Assembly: GCA_017437065.1 (NCBI GenBank)
Contig: JAFSBX010000131.1
Location: forward strand, 21,772 to 85,771
Source: Lachnospiraceae bacterium
Lineage (GTDB): Bacteria; Bacillota; Clostridia; Lachnospirales; Lachnospiraceae
Length of the DNA stretch: 64,000 nucleotides
Reading direction: 5' to 3'
The position numbers were made by a program, and so were the translations under genes. Below the pieces are notes generated by a model. The model was not told the DNA's origin. It did no database searches and saw only the letters and a program-made list of their open reading frames with translations. Every line of letters starts with the position of its first letter. Position 1 is the stretch's first letter. Positions 1 to 8,123 of the stretch are shown in pieces.

Positions 1-1073
1 TGGAATTTATCAGAGATTTGATTACTGCGGTGCCTACGTCCGCTAACATAAAATATTATGCAAACATTGTGGCAGAAAAGGCAACACTTCGTAAGCTGAT
101 TAAGCTGAATGAAGAAATTGCAAATACCTGTTATTTGGGAAAAGAAAGTCTGGAAGTCATTCTGGAAGAAACAGAGAAAAAAATATTTAATCTGGTACAG
201 AAGAGAAATACAGGAGAATTTGTACCTATTCGACAGGTTGTTATGAATGCCATGGAAAAGATTGAAACGGCCTCCAAAAACAAAGGTGCCGTAACAGGTA
301 TTGCAACCGGATTTATTGATTTGGATTACAGAACGGCAGGTATGCAGCCTTCTGACCTGATTCTGGTAGCGGCAAGACCATCTATGGGTAAAACAGCGTT
401 TGTATTAAATATTGCCCAGCATGTGGCATTCAAGCTGAATCAGACTGTAGCAATATTCAGTCTGGAAATGTCAAAGGAACAGTTGGTAAACCGTCTGTTC
501 TCTTTGGAATCACGAGTAGATTCCCAACATATCCGTACCGGACAGCTTTCTGATGCGGAGTGGGAAAATTTGATTGAAAGTGCCGGAGTTATCGGAAAAT
601 CAAATTTGATTATTGATGATACACCGGGTATCAGTATTGCGGACTTACGTTCCAAATGTCGTAAGTTTAAGCTGGAACATGATTTGAAAATGATTATTAT
701 TGACTACTTGCAGTTGATGTCAGGTAGCGGACGAAGCGATTCCAGACAGCAGGAAATTTCAGATATTTCCCGTTCTTTGAAGGCTTTGGCGAGAGAGCTT
801 AGTGTACCGGTGATTTCACTGTCACAGCTCAGCCGTGCGGTAGAACAGAGACCGGATCACAGACCAATGCTTTCCGACCTTCGTGAATCGGGAGCGATTG
901 AGCAGGATGCTGATGTGGTAATGTTTATTTACCGTGATGATTATTATAATCATGATACGGAACGAAAGGACATTGCGGAAATTATTATTGCCAAGCAGAG
1001 AAACGGTCCAATCGGAACGGTAGAATTGGCATGGTTACCGAATTATACGAAGTTTGCAAATTTGCAGAAATAA
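1..1073 (+). CDS. dnaB: Replicative DNA helicase DnaB, C-terminal part (5' end cut by window)
   Basis: The reading frame is open from base 3, so the gene begins upstream of the window and the TTG at 18 is not its start. What remains is the end of the N-terminal domain, the linker and the whole RecA-like motor domain. The Walker A motif reads ARPSMGKTAF and the Walker B region reads MIIIDYLQLM, followed by the conserved SRSLKALARELSVPVI and QLSRAVEQRP stretches and the DLRESGAIEQDAD motif typical of DnaB. It would unwind DNA ahead of the replisome as a hexamer. The loader-type genes dnaD and dnaC lie far away on the minus strand at 52.7-54.7 kb. Identification is secure; only the missing N-terminus limits the entry. 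Confidence 0.97.
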   Translation, partial: EFIRDLITAVPTSANIKYYANIVAEKATLRKLIKLNEEIANTCYLGKESLEVILEETEKKIFNLVQKRNTGEFVPIRQVVMNAMEKIETASKNKGAVTGIATGFIDLDYRTAGMQPSDLILVAARPSMGKTAFVLNIAQHVAFKLNQTVAIFSLEMSKEQLVNRLFSLESRVDSQHIRTGQLSDAEWENLIESAGVIGKSNLIIDDTPGISIADLRSKCRKFKLEHDLKMIIIDYLQLMSGSGRSDSRQQEISDISRSLKALARELSVPVISLSQLSRAVEQRPDHRPMLSDLRESGAIEQDADVVMFIYRDDYYNHDTERKDIAEIIIAKQRNGPIGTVELAWLPNYTKFANLQK

Positions 1074-1162
1074 TGGTAATTATTTTGTAACAGGAAAGAT
1101 GCAGACAGATAATAAAATATAGTAATTTTTCAGAGTAAAAGTGTATAAGAGATTTAGATTAC

Positions 1163-1199
1163 AAAAGAGGACAAGCTTAAGTAAGCCTGTTCTCTTTTT
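1163..1199 (+). terminator. Rho-independent terminator after dnaB
   Basis: An imperfect hairpin with arms AGAGGACAAGCTTA and TAAGCCTGTTCTCT is flanked by AAAA on the left and a T-run on the right. It lies about 90 bp after the dnaB stop and before the MerR-type gene. Confidence 0.8.
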
Positions 1200-1285
1200 A
1201 TGTAATAAAAAGTACTCGTATCTAGCGATAGGAAAGAAGTATCGTTGCCGGGTAATAATTGTGTAAAAGAAAGAGGGAAAGAAAA

Positions 1286-2002
1286 ATGGAACAGACATAC
1301 TATTTAATTTCAGATGCAGCAAAACAGGTGCAGGTGGAATCACATGTATTACGTTATTGGGAAGAGGAATTGGGTCTGCCGATTAAAAGAAATGAATTAG
1401 GTCATAGGTTTTACACAGAAGAGGATATTGAACGCTTTATTAGTATTAAAAGTTTAAAGGAAAAGGGGCTTCAGTTGAAGGCAATAAAACTTGTGTTACA
1501 GGATGAAGATAGTTTTGAGCAGGAAGTAGCTGAAAATCTGGAAGATGGCAGACAAGAGAATGGTAAAAGTATGGGAAAAGAGAATATGGGAAAGAGTAAT
1601 TTAAAAGAGAATGCCGGACAGGGTACAAAAAGGGAATCTTATACAGAGGAAAAAGGAAAGAAGATTATTTCTGTTATAACAAAAACGAATGTGGAAGCAG
1701 ATACGAAAACAGATAAAGTACTTCGGATGCAGATGCTTATGAGACAAATGATAGCCGAAGCGGTTCGTAATAATAATGAAGAATTATGTGAAAGTCTTAG
1801 GGATTCTATTGTGAAAGAATTGGATTATCAGTTCCGTACGATGGAAGAAAGAGAAGAGGAGAGGGCATCTGTAAGAGATAAAAAAGAAGAGGAACATTAT
1901 CAGAAAATTGATGAATTGTTGAGAAACAGATTCAAACCTCAAAAAGAAATGAAAACGAAGAAACATAAGTTATTTCGTGTAGAAAAACAGAGTAAGCAAT
2001 AA
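1286..2002 (+). CDS. MerR-family transcriptional regulator with long charged C-terminal tail
   Basis: The 238-residue product starts with a MerR-type winged helix (residues about 4-75): YYLISDAAKQVQV, then the hallmark LRYWEEELGL and the wing GHRFYTEEDIERF. The rest is highly charged, Lys/Glu-rich and probably coiled coil, ending very basic, so it resembles the short-domain MerR proteins of clostridia rather than a ligand-binding MerR. The ATG at 1286 is preferred because AGAGGGAAAG lies just before it; an in-frame TTG at 1259 has no comparable site. The gene stands alone between two terminators. The DNA target and effector cannot be read from the sequence. Confidence 0.8.
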   Translation: MEQTYYLISDAAKQVQVESHVLRYWEEELGLPIKRNELGHRFYTEEDIERFISIKSLKEKGLQLKAIKLVLQDEDSFEQEVAENLEDGRQENGKSMGKENMGKSNLKENAGQGTKRESYTEEKGKKIISVITKTNVEADTKTDKVLRMQMLMRQMIAEAVRNNNEELCESLRDSIVKELDYQFRTMEEREEERASVRDKKEEEHYQKIDELLRNRFKPQKEMKTKKHKLFRVEKQSKQ

Positions 2003-2048
2003 TATTAAATCTGAATATATGGAGAATTTATAAAATAAATTTATTTAG

Positions 2049-2076
2049 AAGTCTGGCTGCGTGGTCAGACTTTTTT
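2049..2076 (+). terminator. Rho-independent terminator after the MerR gene
   Basis: Arms AAGTCTG and CAGACTT enclose a 10-base loop and are followed by a run of six T. It separates the MerR gene from the lanthipeptide operon promoter at 2102. Confidence 0.85.
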
Positions 2077-2101
2077 GTCGATTTTTGAAGATGTAAAATC
2101 G

Positions 2102-2130
2102 TTGACGTGTCAGGTTCACTAGTATAGAAT
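2102..2130 (+). promoter_or_regulatory. Promoter of the GntR-lanthipeptide operon
   Basis: A -35 element TTGACG (2102-2107) and a -10 element TAGAAT (2125-2130) are separated by exactly 17 bp. The palindromic operator candidate begins at the last base of the -10 box, the layout expected for repression by the first gene of the operon. Confidence 0.75.
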
Positions 2131-2160
2131 GTACTTAAGCGATAAGTACATTAAGTACAT
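2130..2160 (+). promoter_or_regulatory. Operator candidate for the GntR/YtrA-like regulator
   Basis: A perfect inverted repeat, TGTACTTA (2130-2137) and TAAGTACA (2143-2150) with a 5-bp spacer, is followed at once by a third half-site TTAAGTACAT (2151-2160). It overlaps the -10 box and the predicted transcription start. YtrA-type GntR repressors bind such dyads upstream of their own operon; binding here is inferred. Confidence 0.65.
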
Positions 2161-2223
2161 TGATTATATTATCTATTTTAAGCATAAGATGAAAGTATGT
2201 AAGTATATACGATGAGGTACAAT

Positions 2224-2607
2224 ATGGAAATAATAATCAGCAGTAATGCAGACAAACCAATTTATGAACAAATAACATCACAAATTAAGGCCATGATAAT
2301 GTCCGGTGAATTGCAAACGGGAGATCCGATTCCATCTATGCGTTCTTTGGCTAAAACGATTCATGTTAGTGTGATTACGGTTCAGAAAGCATATGAAGAT
2401 TTAGCAAGAGACGGATTTATTGAAACAACGATTGGAAGAGGAAGTTTTGTAGCTGCACAGAATAAAGAGTTTATTAGAGAAGAACAACAAAAACAGATTG
2501 AGAAGCATTTGATAAAAGCGGTTGATAGTGCAAAGTGTAATGGAATTAAGTTAGAAAAGTTAACAGAATTACTTTCAATTTTTTATCTGGATGAGGGAGA
2601 GGAATAA
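2224..2607 (+). CDS. GntR-family (YtrA-like) transcriptional regulator
   Basis: The 127-residue product is the short YtrA type: a winged helix (residues about 8-75) with the typical KPIYEQITSQIKAMIMSGEL and PSMRSLAKTIHVS segments and the wing GRGSFV, then only a short helical tail for dimerisation and no large effector domain. I chose the ATG at 2224 because GAGGT sits 5 bp upstream; the ATG at 2212 lacks a ribosome site. YtrA regulators typically control linked ABC transporters, and here two ABC genes follow. The gene ends 5 bp before the DUF4097-like gene, so it is the first gene of the operon, and it probably represses its own promoter through the dyad at 2130. Confidence 0.88.
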   Translation: MEIIISSNADKPIYEQITSQIKAMIMSGELQTGDPIPSMRSLAKTIHVSVITVQKAYEDLARDGFIETTIGRGSFVAAQNKEFIREEQQKQIEKHLIKAVDSAKCNGIKLEKLTELLSIFYLDEGEE

Positions 2608-2612
2608 TAAAT

Positions 2613-3398
2613 ATGTTCAAAGTTATTGTTATTTTATTTGCTTTCATAACGATTTTGGGAGCGACATGCGAGAAGGCCTCTGCGAAGGAAGTTGATCTTA
2701 AAGATGGAGTAGCAGTGTTTACGGATATTAAAAAAATAGAAGCTGACATTACGGATGTTCCTATTACCATTATGGAAAGCGATGTCGAGGAAATTACTGT
2801 TACAAGTACAGTGGAAAATACAGGCATTGGAATTGTGACACAGCCGAAAGTCCGGGAGAAAGGAAACGTACTTCATTTTCATCAGGGGTATATGATTGGT
2901 TACGCTACAGAATCTACAGGTGTTGTGACAATAGAGATTCCGGAAGGAATGAATGTGGATATTGATATTACATCGGGAAGTGGTGATGTAACCATTGATA
3001 CATCAGCATCAAATAATATTTCGATAGATGCATCTGTAGGAGAAAAAACAGTAACATCAAAAGGCGAAAATCTTGTGATTGAATCAGTCAGTGGTGATAT
3101 CAATATTTATGGTGGTTTTACAAATACGAAAATTGATACAGTAAATAGTGATGTAAAAATGCATGCCGACGCTGATACGGAGAAAATATATTATAAGAGT
3201 GTTAGCGGTGATGCGGATATATGTGCCGATGGAGTAAAGGGATGTAATTTAAAATATAAGTATGCAGGTGGGAAAGCAGATGAATTTTTTGAGATGGAAG
3301 AAGATTCAAAAAAGACATTTGATGTAGAGGGAGATACTGTAGATGGAAGAATAAATATTGTAAATTGTGATGATAACTGCGATGATTTTAGTCAATAG
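2613..3398 (+). CDS. Secreted DUF4097-like beta-repeat protein
   Basis: The 261-residue product has an N-terminal hydrophobic signal segment (residues 1-19) and a likely signal peptidase I site after ASA (about residue 24). The body is a series of short Ser/Gly/Asp-rich strands such as ITSGSGDVTID and ESVSGDINIYG, the pattern of DUF4097 putative adhesin domains that fold as a beta-helix. It ends in an Asp/Cys-rich tail (NCDDNCDD). In Firmicutes such proteins often sit with GntR-ABC modules linked to envelope stress, as here. No sortase motif or convincing lipobox is visible. A role in immunity to the lanthipeptide is inference from position only. Confidence 0.7.
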   Translation: MFKVIVILFAFITILGATCEKASAKEVDLKDGVAVFTDIKKIEADITDVPITIMESDVEEITVTSTVENTGIGIVTQPKVREKGNVLHFHQGYMIGYATESTGVVTIEIPEGMNVDIDITSGSGDVTIDTSASNNISIDASVGEKTVTSKGENLVIESVSGDINIYGGFTNTKIDTVNSDVKMHADADTEKIYYKSVSGDADICADGVKGCNLKYKYAGGKADEFFEMEEDSKKTFDVEGDTVDGRINIVNCDDNCDDFSQ

Positions 3399-3430
3399 GA
3401 AGTTTCTGAGTACGAGAAGGGGAGCGAAAA

Positions 3431-4294
3431 ATGGATTATATCTTAGAAGTACAAAATTTATGTAAAACATATCCTGATAAAAATTTTATGTTAAATAATA
3501 TATCTTTTGGTGTAAATAAAGGGACGATTGTCGGGCTGGTAGGAAAAAATGGTGCAGGAAAAAGTACAACAATTAATACCATATTGAACATTATAAATAA
3601 AGACAGAGGGGTTATCAAATTATTTGGTAAAGAGATAAGTGATGCGGAAATTGATGTCCGCAATGATATAGCAGTTGTATTTGATAATATTAATTTTAAT
3701 GAAGAACTGACGCCTAAAAAGCTTGAAAAAGTTCTAAGTGAAGTATATAAAAACTGGGATAAAGAAGCGTTTTATCAGTTACTTAGCAGGTTTGATATAC
3801 CTTACGATAAAAAAATCAAGACGTTTTCCCGCGGTATGACAATGAAATTATCAATTGGCGTTGCTCTTTCGCATAAGGCAAGGTTGCTGATTTTAGATGA
3901 GGCAACAGCAGGACTTGATCCGGTTGTACGTGAAGAAATTCTGGATATTTTTCTGGAATTTATCGAAGATGAAAACAATGCAATTTTATTATCTTCACAT
4001 ATTTCAAGTGACCTTGAAAAAGTTGCTGATTATATTGTTTTTATCGATAATGGAACGATTATTTTGAATGAAACAAAAGACCGGCTGCTTTATGAGTATG
4101 GAATTGTCCGAATGAAACAAAAAGACTTTGAGAGTTTGGATAAAGCGGAATACATAGCTTTCAGGAAAAGAGGATTACAGTTTGAAGCTTTGGTTTCAAA
4201 TAAAAAACAATTCGCGAAAAAGTATCCGGATGTTGTGGTTGACAATACAACCATAGATGAAATGCTGGCATTGCTTACAAAGGGGGAAAAGTGA
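3431..4294 (+). CDS. ABC transporter ATP-binding protein (YtrB-like)
   Basis: A complete 287-residue ABC ATPase: Walker A GKNGAGKST, a divergent signature FSRGMTMKLSI, Walker B LLILDEATAGLDP and switch His in LLSSHISSDLEKVADYI. The last 70 residues form the variable C-terminal extension seen in drug or antibiotic exporters of this class. The next gene, a small permease, overlaps the stop codon, so the two form one transporter. Located between the GntR regulator and the LanKC gene, it is a candidate for self-protection or for sensing envelope damage. The substrate cannot be determined. Confidence 0.92.
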   Translation: MDYILEVQNLCKTYPDKNFMLNNISFGVNKGTIVGLVGKNGAGKSTTINTILNIINKDRGVIKLFGKEISDAEIDVRNDIAVVFDNINFNEELTPKKLEKVLSEVYKNWDKEAFYQLLSRFDIPYDKKIKTFSRGMTMKLSIGVALSHKARLLILDEATAGLDPVVREEILDIFLEFIEDENNAILLSSHISSDLEKVADYIVFIDNGTIILNETKDRLLYEYGIVRMKQKDFESLDKAEYIAFRKRGLQFEALVSNKKQFAKKYPDVVVDNTTIDEMLALLTKGEK

Positions 4295-4950
4295 TGAAAG
4301 GACTTATAAGACATAATATCTATTCTGTAGCGGATAAGATGAAACTGACAATCATCATAAATGTAATCGTAACGCTCGCATTTGCCATGGTAGGCATGTT
4401 TAACAAAGTAGTTTATTCGTGGGCAGCAGTTGTTATTTTATTGCAAATTTCAATTTATGCCGTGCAGGCTGTTTCGACATTACAGACAGATGCAAATTCT
4501 CAGTGGAATAAGTTTGAAATTACAATGCCGGTCAGACGAAAAGATGTGATAGGAGCCAGATACATTGGGTTTATATTATGTGGAATTGTTGGTATTATTA
4601 CAACATTAGTAACAATTGGAGTATTTTATTTATTTCAAACAAATGTAAACTTTGAAAGAGTAATATTCAGTGTTACTTTTGGAGTGGTACTTCTATTGTT
4701 AGTTCCTGCACTTACCCACCCATTGCTTTTGATTTTTGGGATAGATAAATCGGAAACAATGTCAGTGATTTCAATTTTTGCAGCAACTGTTTTGTATGTT
4801 GGTTCTTCAATGCTGTTTAATCTGGTATTACCTGATTTAAGTAATGGGGATCTTATTTTCAGGGGGATGATTATCATTATAAGTGGTATATTGTTTGCAA
4901 TTTCTTATGTAATTTCCAAACAGCTATACCAAAAAAGGGAGCTTAATTAA
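4294..4950 (+). CDS. ABC-2 type permease subunit
   Basis: The 218-residue product is almost entirely hydrophobic, with about six membrane segments, for example TIIINVIVTLAFAMVGMF and VIFSVTFGVVLLLLVPALTH. The soluble stretch SQWNKFEITMPVRRKDVIGA is typical of the ABC2 permease family found with YtrB-like ATPases. The ATG at 4294 overlaps the ATPase stop (TGATG) and fits the AGGGGG ribosome site; an upstream GTG would add one residue. Two copies with two ATPases would form the transporter. It ends 29 bp before the LanKC gene. Confidence 0.82.
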   Translation: MKGLIRHNIYSVADKMKLTIIINVIVTLAFAMVGMFNKVVYSWAAVVILLQISIYAVQAVSTLQTDANSQWNKFEITMPVRRKDVIGARYIGFILCGIVGIITTLVTIGVFYLFQTNVNFERVIFSVTFGVVLLLLVPALTHPLLLIFGIDKSETMSVISIFAATVLYVGSSMLFNLVLPDLSNGDLIFRGMIIIISGILFAISYVISKQLYQKRELN

Positions 4951-4979
4951 TTGTGTTTCAAGGTTAGGAGATGAAGTAA

Positions 4980-7535
4980 GTGAGTTACGATACGATGGGA
5001 AAATATTTAAATTATATCCATGCTGATTCGAACTATTACAAAAGAAGGGTTGCCGTTTCCGAAAAACAATTAGAAGTAGAAGGATTAACGGATGACTGGA
5101 AAATAACCGATGATGAAACATGGCGTTTCTATAATAACAGAAAGAGTCACCTGATGGAACAGGGATGGAAAATCCACATTAGCAGTCGTTATGAAGATAT
5201 CGAAGAAATGCTGAAAGTAGTAGCAGATATTCTGATTCCCATGAAGATATCATTCAAGCATTTGAAATCTAAGGAAATCGTATATTCCTGTTATTCAAAA
5301 AATGCGAATCGTCTGGTGGCCGGAAAGTTCATTACAGTTTATCCTGACGATAAACAATTTTTGCCACTATTGGATACACTATATACACAATTACAACAAT
5401 TTAAAGATGGTCCTTATATACTTACTGATAAGCAGTGGAAGGACAGTAATATCTATTATCGATATGGTGCTTTTGTAAAGATGTTATCCGATAAAAATGA
5501 GCTGTGTATTAAAGATCCTACCGGTAAATTAATTCCTGATGTAAGAAGTGCGTCTTACTATCTGCCGGAGTTTGTAGTTGAGCCGGAAGAATTGAAAAGG
5601 GCAGAAAAAATGTTCAATCCTCCCGCTAAAAAAGAGAATAAACTGGCAGCCTATGAGATTGAGAAAACAATACGATACTCGAATGCGGGTGGAATTTATT
5701 TAGCCAGACGAAAGGATACAAAAAAACAGTACATAATTAAAGAAGCAAGAAATGCGGTAGGGTTAGATTCAAAGTACAAAACAGCATTAGACAGATTAGA
5801 GAATGAAAATCACTTTTTAGATGCAACTTCCCGGATTGATGGCGTAGTTAAGAAAGTTGATTTCTTCAAAATATGGAAACATACTTTTTTGGTAGAAGAA
5901 TATGTTGAAGGAGATTCGCTGGCTCAGTGGATAGCCGGAAATTATCCTTTTACGAAGAAAGATAATGTGGATTTGTACTTTTCCAATTCGTTAAAAATCA
6001 TGAATGATATTAAAGAAACACTGATTAAAATGCATGATGCGGGTGTTTCCATGTGTGACCTGCAGCCACACAATATTCTGATAGATGAGAACTACAATAT
6101 TAAAATTATTGATTTGGAAACAGCTGCGGATGTAGAGGATAAACAAGAGTCCTCTATGGCTACCAAAGGATACTATGATAAAAGAAACGACACCGGCAGG
6201 GATAAAGACTGGTATTCATTAAATAGAATTTTTCAATATATGCTAATACCAATCGGAGCAGTTTATGATTTCGATATGAAACTTAATACTGTACATTGCC
6301 GATGGATTAGGGAACAGTTTGGATCAGCCAATTTTGAAAAGTTTCTTGAATTTCAAAAGAACACGTTAAAATACATATCAAAATCAAAAGAAATTTTTGA
6401 ATCTACATATGATGATTGTGTCAAAAACAATACGTCCGATATGATGTTGGAGGTAGCAAAAGATAAACTGTTAAAAGGTCTTATTTACAACTGTGATGAT
6501 ACATCGGAGAGTCTGATTAACGGGGATATTCGACAGTTTGAATATGATTGTGGGTTATTTAACTTATTAACAGGTGGTTTTGGAGCAATTACAGTCTTAA
6601 ACAAATATAATTATACTTCACCCATAATTAAGCAATGGATTGAAAAAACAATACCGGTCATAACAGATAACGAGTATAATCCGGGTCTGTTAACAGGCAG
6701 AGCAGGTATTGCATGTACGCTGTTCGAAAGTGGATATATAAATGAAGCCAAAACACTGATGGAACTCATTATAAAATCCTATGATGCAACAATGCAGGAT
6801 TTGACATTGCGATCAGGTATTTCAGGTATTGGACTGGCTTTGGTGGCTTTTTATAAGGCAACAGATCATAAGGAATATCTGGATGAGGCGGAAAAAATAG
6901 CGGCTATAATCGAAGAAAGAATAAAGGAGGAAGCTCCTTTGGCAACTTCGGATTGGGAAAGCTCTGAGACGGGATTAATTGACGGATATTCGGGAATGTC
7001 ATTATTATTTTCTGCAATTTACGGATGTACAAAAAAGACACAATATTTTGATTTTTCCAAAGAGTTAATATTTATGGATTTAGATAAATCTTTTCAATCT
7101 GACAGGGATGGTTCCTTGCAGACGCTGGATGCGGACAAGCTGTTACCATATTTGCGGAGCGGTAGTATAGGTATCGGAGTAGCGATAAAGACTTTAAATA
7201 ATGTGGGTGAGGAACAGGTATACACTGAGGAGTTGGAATCTATATTAAAAGTCGCGGATTATCGCTGCTGTTACGAGGCGGGCTTTTTGGATGGTATTGG
7301 TGGATTTTTTCTATGCCAATGCATAGATCACAATAAAAAAGATTATATGGAAAAGGCATATGAGAAATTAAAACTCTTTTTAGTACAGAAGGAGGACAAG
7401 CTGTTTCTGCCGGCAAAATATTTTTATAAATTATCACTGGATATGTATTCAGGAAGTGCGGGAGTACTGGCAGCAATATATTCAGCAGAGAAAGAAAATC
7501 CATTAGGATGGCTTCCTTTAATAGAATGTCTTTAA
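4980..7535 (+). CDS. lanKC: Class III lanthipeptide synthetase (LanKC)
   Basis: The 851-residue product has the three class III domains in order. Residues 1-210 match the phospho-Ser/Thr lyase, with the catalytic-type pair K64 and H66 in GWKIHIS. Residues about 225-480 are a Ser/Thr kinase with K254 (YIIKEAR), the catalytic loop CDLQPHNIL (D360, N365) and IIDLE (D378). Residues about 495-851 are a LanC-like cyclase with the glycine motifs LLTGRAGIA, LRSGISGIG and LIDGYSGMS. Where class I, II and IV cyclases carry zinc Cys/Cys-His, this protein has YLRSGSIGIG (about 724-733) and AGFLDGIGG (about 767-775), so the ligands are absent, which is the class III mark. It would phosphorylate and eliminate Ser/Thr and form thioether rings on the downstream peptides. 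It starts with GTG, with AGGAG 9 bp upstream. Confidence 0.93.
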   Translation: MSYDTMGKYLNYIHADSNYYKRRVAVSEKQLEVEGLTDDWKITDDETWRFYNNRKSHLMEQGWKIHISSRYEDIEEMLKVVADILIPMKISFKHLKSKEIVYSCYSKNANRLVAGKFITVYPDDKQFLPLLDTLYTQLQQFKDGPYILTDKQWKDSNIYYRYGAFVKMLSDKNELCIKDPTGKLIPDVRSASYYLPEFVVEPEELKRAEKMFNPPAKKENKLAAYEIEKTIRYSNAGGIYLARRKDTKKQYIIKEARNAVGLDSKYKTALDRLENENHFLDATSRIDGVVKKVDFFKIWKHTFLVEEYVEGDSLAQWIAGNYPFTKKDNVDLYFSNSLKIMNDIKETLIKMHDAGVSMCDLQPHNILIDENYNIKIIDLETAADVEDKQESSMATKGYYDKRNDTGRDKDWYSLNRIFQYMLIPIGAVYDFDMKLNTVHCRWIREQFGSANFEKFLEFQKNTLKYISKSKEIFESTYDDCVKNNTSDMMLEVAKDKLLKGLIYNCDDTSESLINGDIRQFEYDCGLFNLLTGGFGAITVLNKYNYTSPIIKQWIEKTIPVITDNEYNPGLLTGRAGIACTLFESGYINEAKTLMELIIKSYDATMQDLTLRSGISGIGLALVAFYKATDHKEYLDEAEKIAAIIEERIKEEAPLATSDWESSETGLIDGYSGMSLLFSAIYGCTKKTQYFDFSKELIFMDLDKSFQSDRDGSLQTLDADKLLPYLRSGSIGIGVAIKTLNNVGEEQVYTEELESILKVADYRCCYEAGFLDGIGGFFLCQCIDHNKKDYMEKAYEKLKLFLVQKEDKLFLPAKYFYKLSLDMYSGSAGVLAAIYSAEKENPLGWLPLIECL

Positions 7536-7609
7536 ACAGGTCATTGTTCGGAAGTATTTCTGAATTGACATAAAATGTTTATATTCAAAGAAAGGAGGAG
7601 TACATATTC

Positions 7610-7753
7610 ATGAGTGAAAAAGACATGGTTCTGGCTTTACAGGAAAATGAACCGGAAGCGACGGCTCTTGGGACGCTTACCATTACGGTAACTATTACAA
7701 CAAGAGTGACTATTGGCTGGTCAACAGCAAGTAACAACTGTGACAACGGGTAA
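7610..7753 (+). CDS. lanA1: Class III lanthipeptide precursor 1
   Basis: A 47-residue peptide directly after lanKC, preceded by AAAGGAGGAG. The leader begins MSEKDMVLALQENE and has the L-x-L-Q box that class III synthetases recognise in leaders. The C-terminal half is rich in Thr and ends VTIGWSTASNNCDNG, holding S38, S41 and C44 in a Ser-x2-Ser-x2-Cys arrangement, the pattern used for labionin or lanthionine rings. It is the divergent member of the three: its middle part differs, but the leader start and the last 15 residues are conserved with the other two. Expected product: a one-ring peptide with several possibly dehydrated Thr. Confidence 0.88.
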   Translation: MSEKDMVLALQENEPEATALGTLTITVTITTRVTIGWSTASNNCDNG

Positions 7754-7806
7754 AACAATTTGTAACTTGTAAAAATGTGTAAAAGGTGATGAAAGGGGAA
7801 ACAAAT

Positions 7807-7944
7807 ATGAGCGAAAAAGATATGGTTTTATCATTACAGGACAATGAGGAAGTAAGCGTAAAAGCTATTCCGATTACAATTACAACAATAACAACAGTAA
7901 CTATTGGCTGGTCAACAGCAAGCAATAACTGCGATAACAAATAA
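7807..7944 (+). CDS. lanA2: Class III lanthipeptide precursor 2
   Basis: A 45-residue peptide with AAAGGGG upstream. The leader MSEKDMVLSLQDNEE carries the L-x-L-Q motif and is acidic. The Thr/Ile-rich segment IPITITTITTVTIGW leads to STASNNCDNK, with S36, S39 and C42 as Ser-x2-Ser-x2-Cys. There is only one Cys, so at most one thioether or labionin ring can form; the Thr residues upstream may stay linear or become dehydrobutyrine. The product is identical in sequence to precursor 3. Confidence 0.9.
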   Translation: MSEKDMVLSLQDNEEVSVKAIPITITTITTVTIGWSTASNNCDNK

Positions 7945-7980
7945 TATAATTTATAAAAAGTGTAAAAGGAGAGAAAAAAT

Positions 7981-8118
7981 ATGAGCGAAAAAGATATGGT
8001 TTTATCATTACAGGACAATGAAGAAGTAAGTGTAAAAGCTATTCCGATTACAATTACAACAATAACAACAGTGACTATCGGCTGGTCAACAGCAAGCAAC
8101 AATTGCGATAACAAATAA
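7981..8118 (+). CDS. lanA3: Class III lanthipeptide precursor 3 (same peptide as precursor 2)
   Basis: The 45 residues are identical to precursor 2, although the genes differ at six positions, all third-codon and synonymous (for example GAG/GAA, AGC/AGT, ATT/ATC). AAAAGGAG lies upstream. The gene ends 5 bp before a strong hairpin at 8124 that separates the precursors from the exporter gene. Extra copies probably raise precursor dosage relative to the synthetase. Confidence 0.9.
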   Translation: MSEKDMVLSLQDNEEVSVKAIPITITTITTVTIGWSTASNNCDNK

Positions 8119-8123
8119 TATTA

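Larger units (their letters stand above)
7807..8118 (+). repeat. Tandem duplication of the lanthipeptide precursor gene
   Basis: The units beginning at 7807 and 7981 repeat with a 174-bp period and differ at only six synonymous sites within the genes. The flanking spacer (AAAAAG-type tracts and GTGTAAAAGG) is also partly shared. The first precursor at 7610 is an older, more diverged copy. Confidence 0.9.

Noticed and set aside
2613-2690. Lipoprotein signal (LGATC) in the DUF4097-like protein
   Set aside because: The residues before the Cys do not fit a lipobox well, and a signal peptidase I site (ASA) follows a few residues later.
7565-7585. A perfect -35 TTGACA in front of the first precursor gene
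   Set aside because: The only TATATT behind it is 9 bp away and nothing fits at 16-19 bp, so I do not call an internal promoter.
7710-8114. A 134-residue minus-strand reading frame with an internal repeat across the precursor genes
   Set aside because: It is the antisense shadow of the duplicated lanA genes; the repeat in it mirrors the tandem copies and it has no start signal.
7610-8118. CRISPR-like array
   Set aside because: There are only two or three units, they are coding with a 174-bp period, and there are no short repeats with unique spacers or cas genes.
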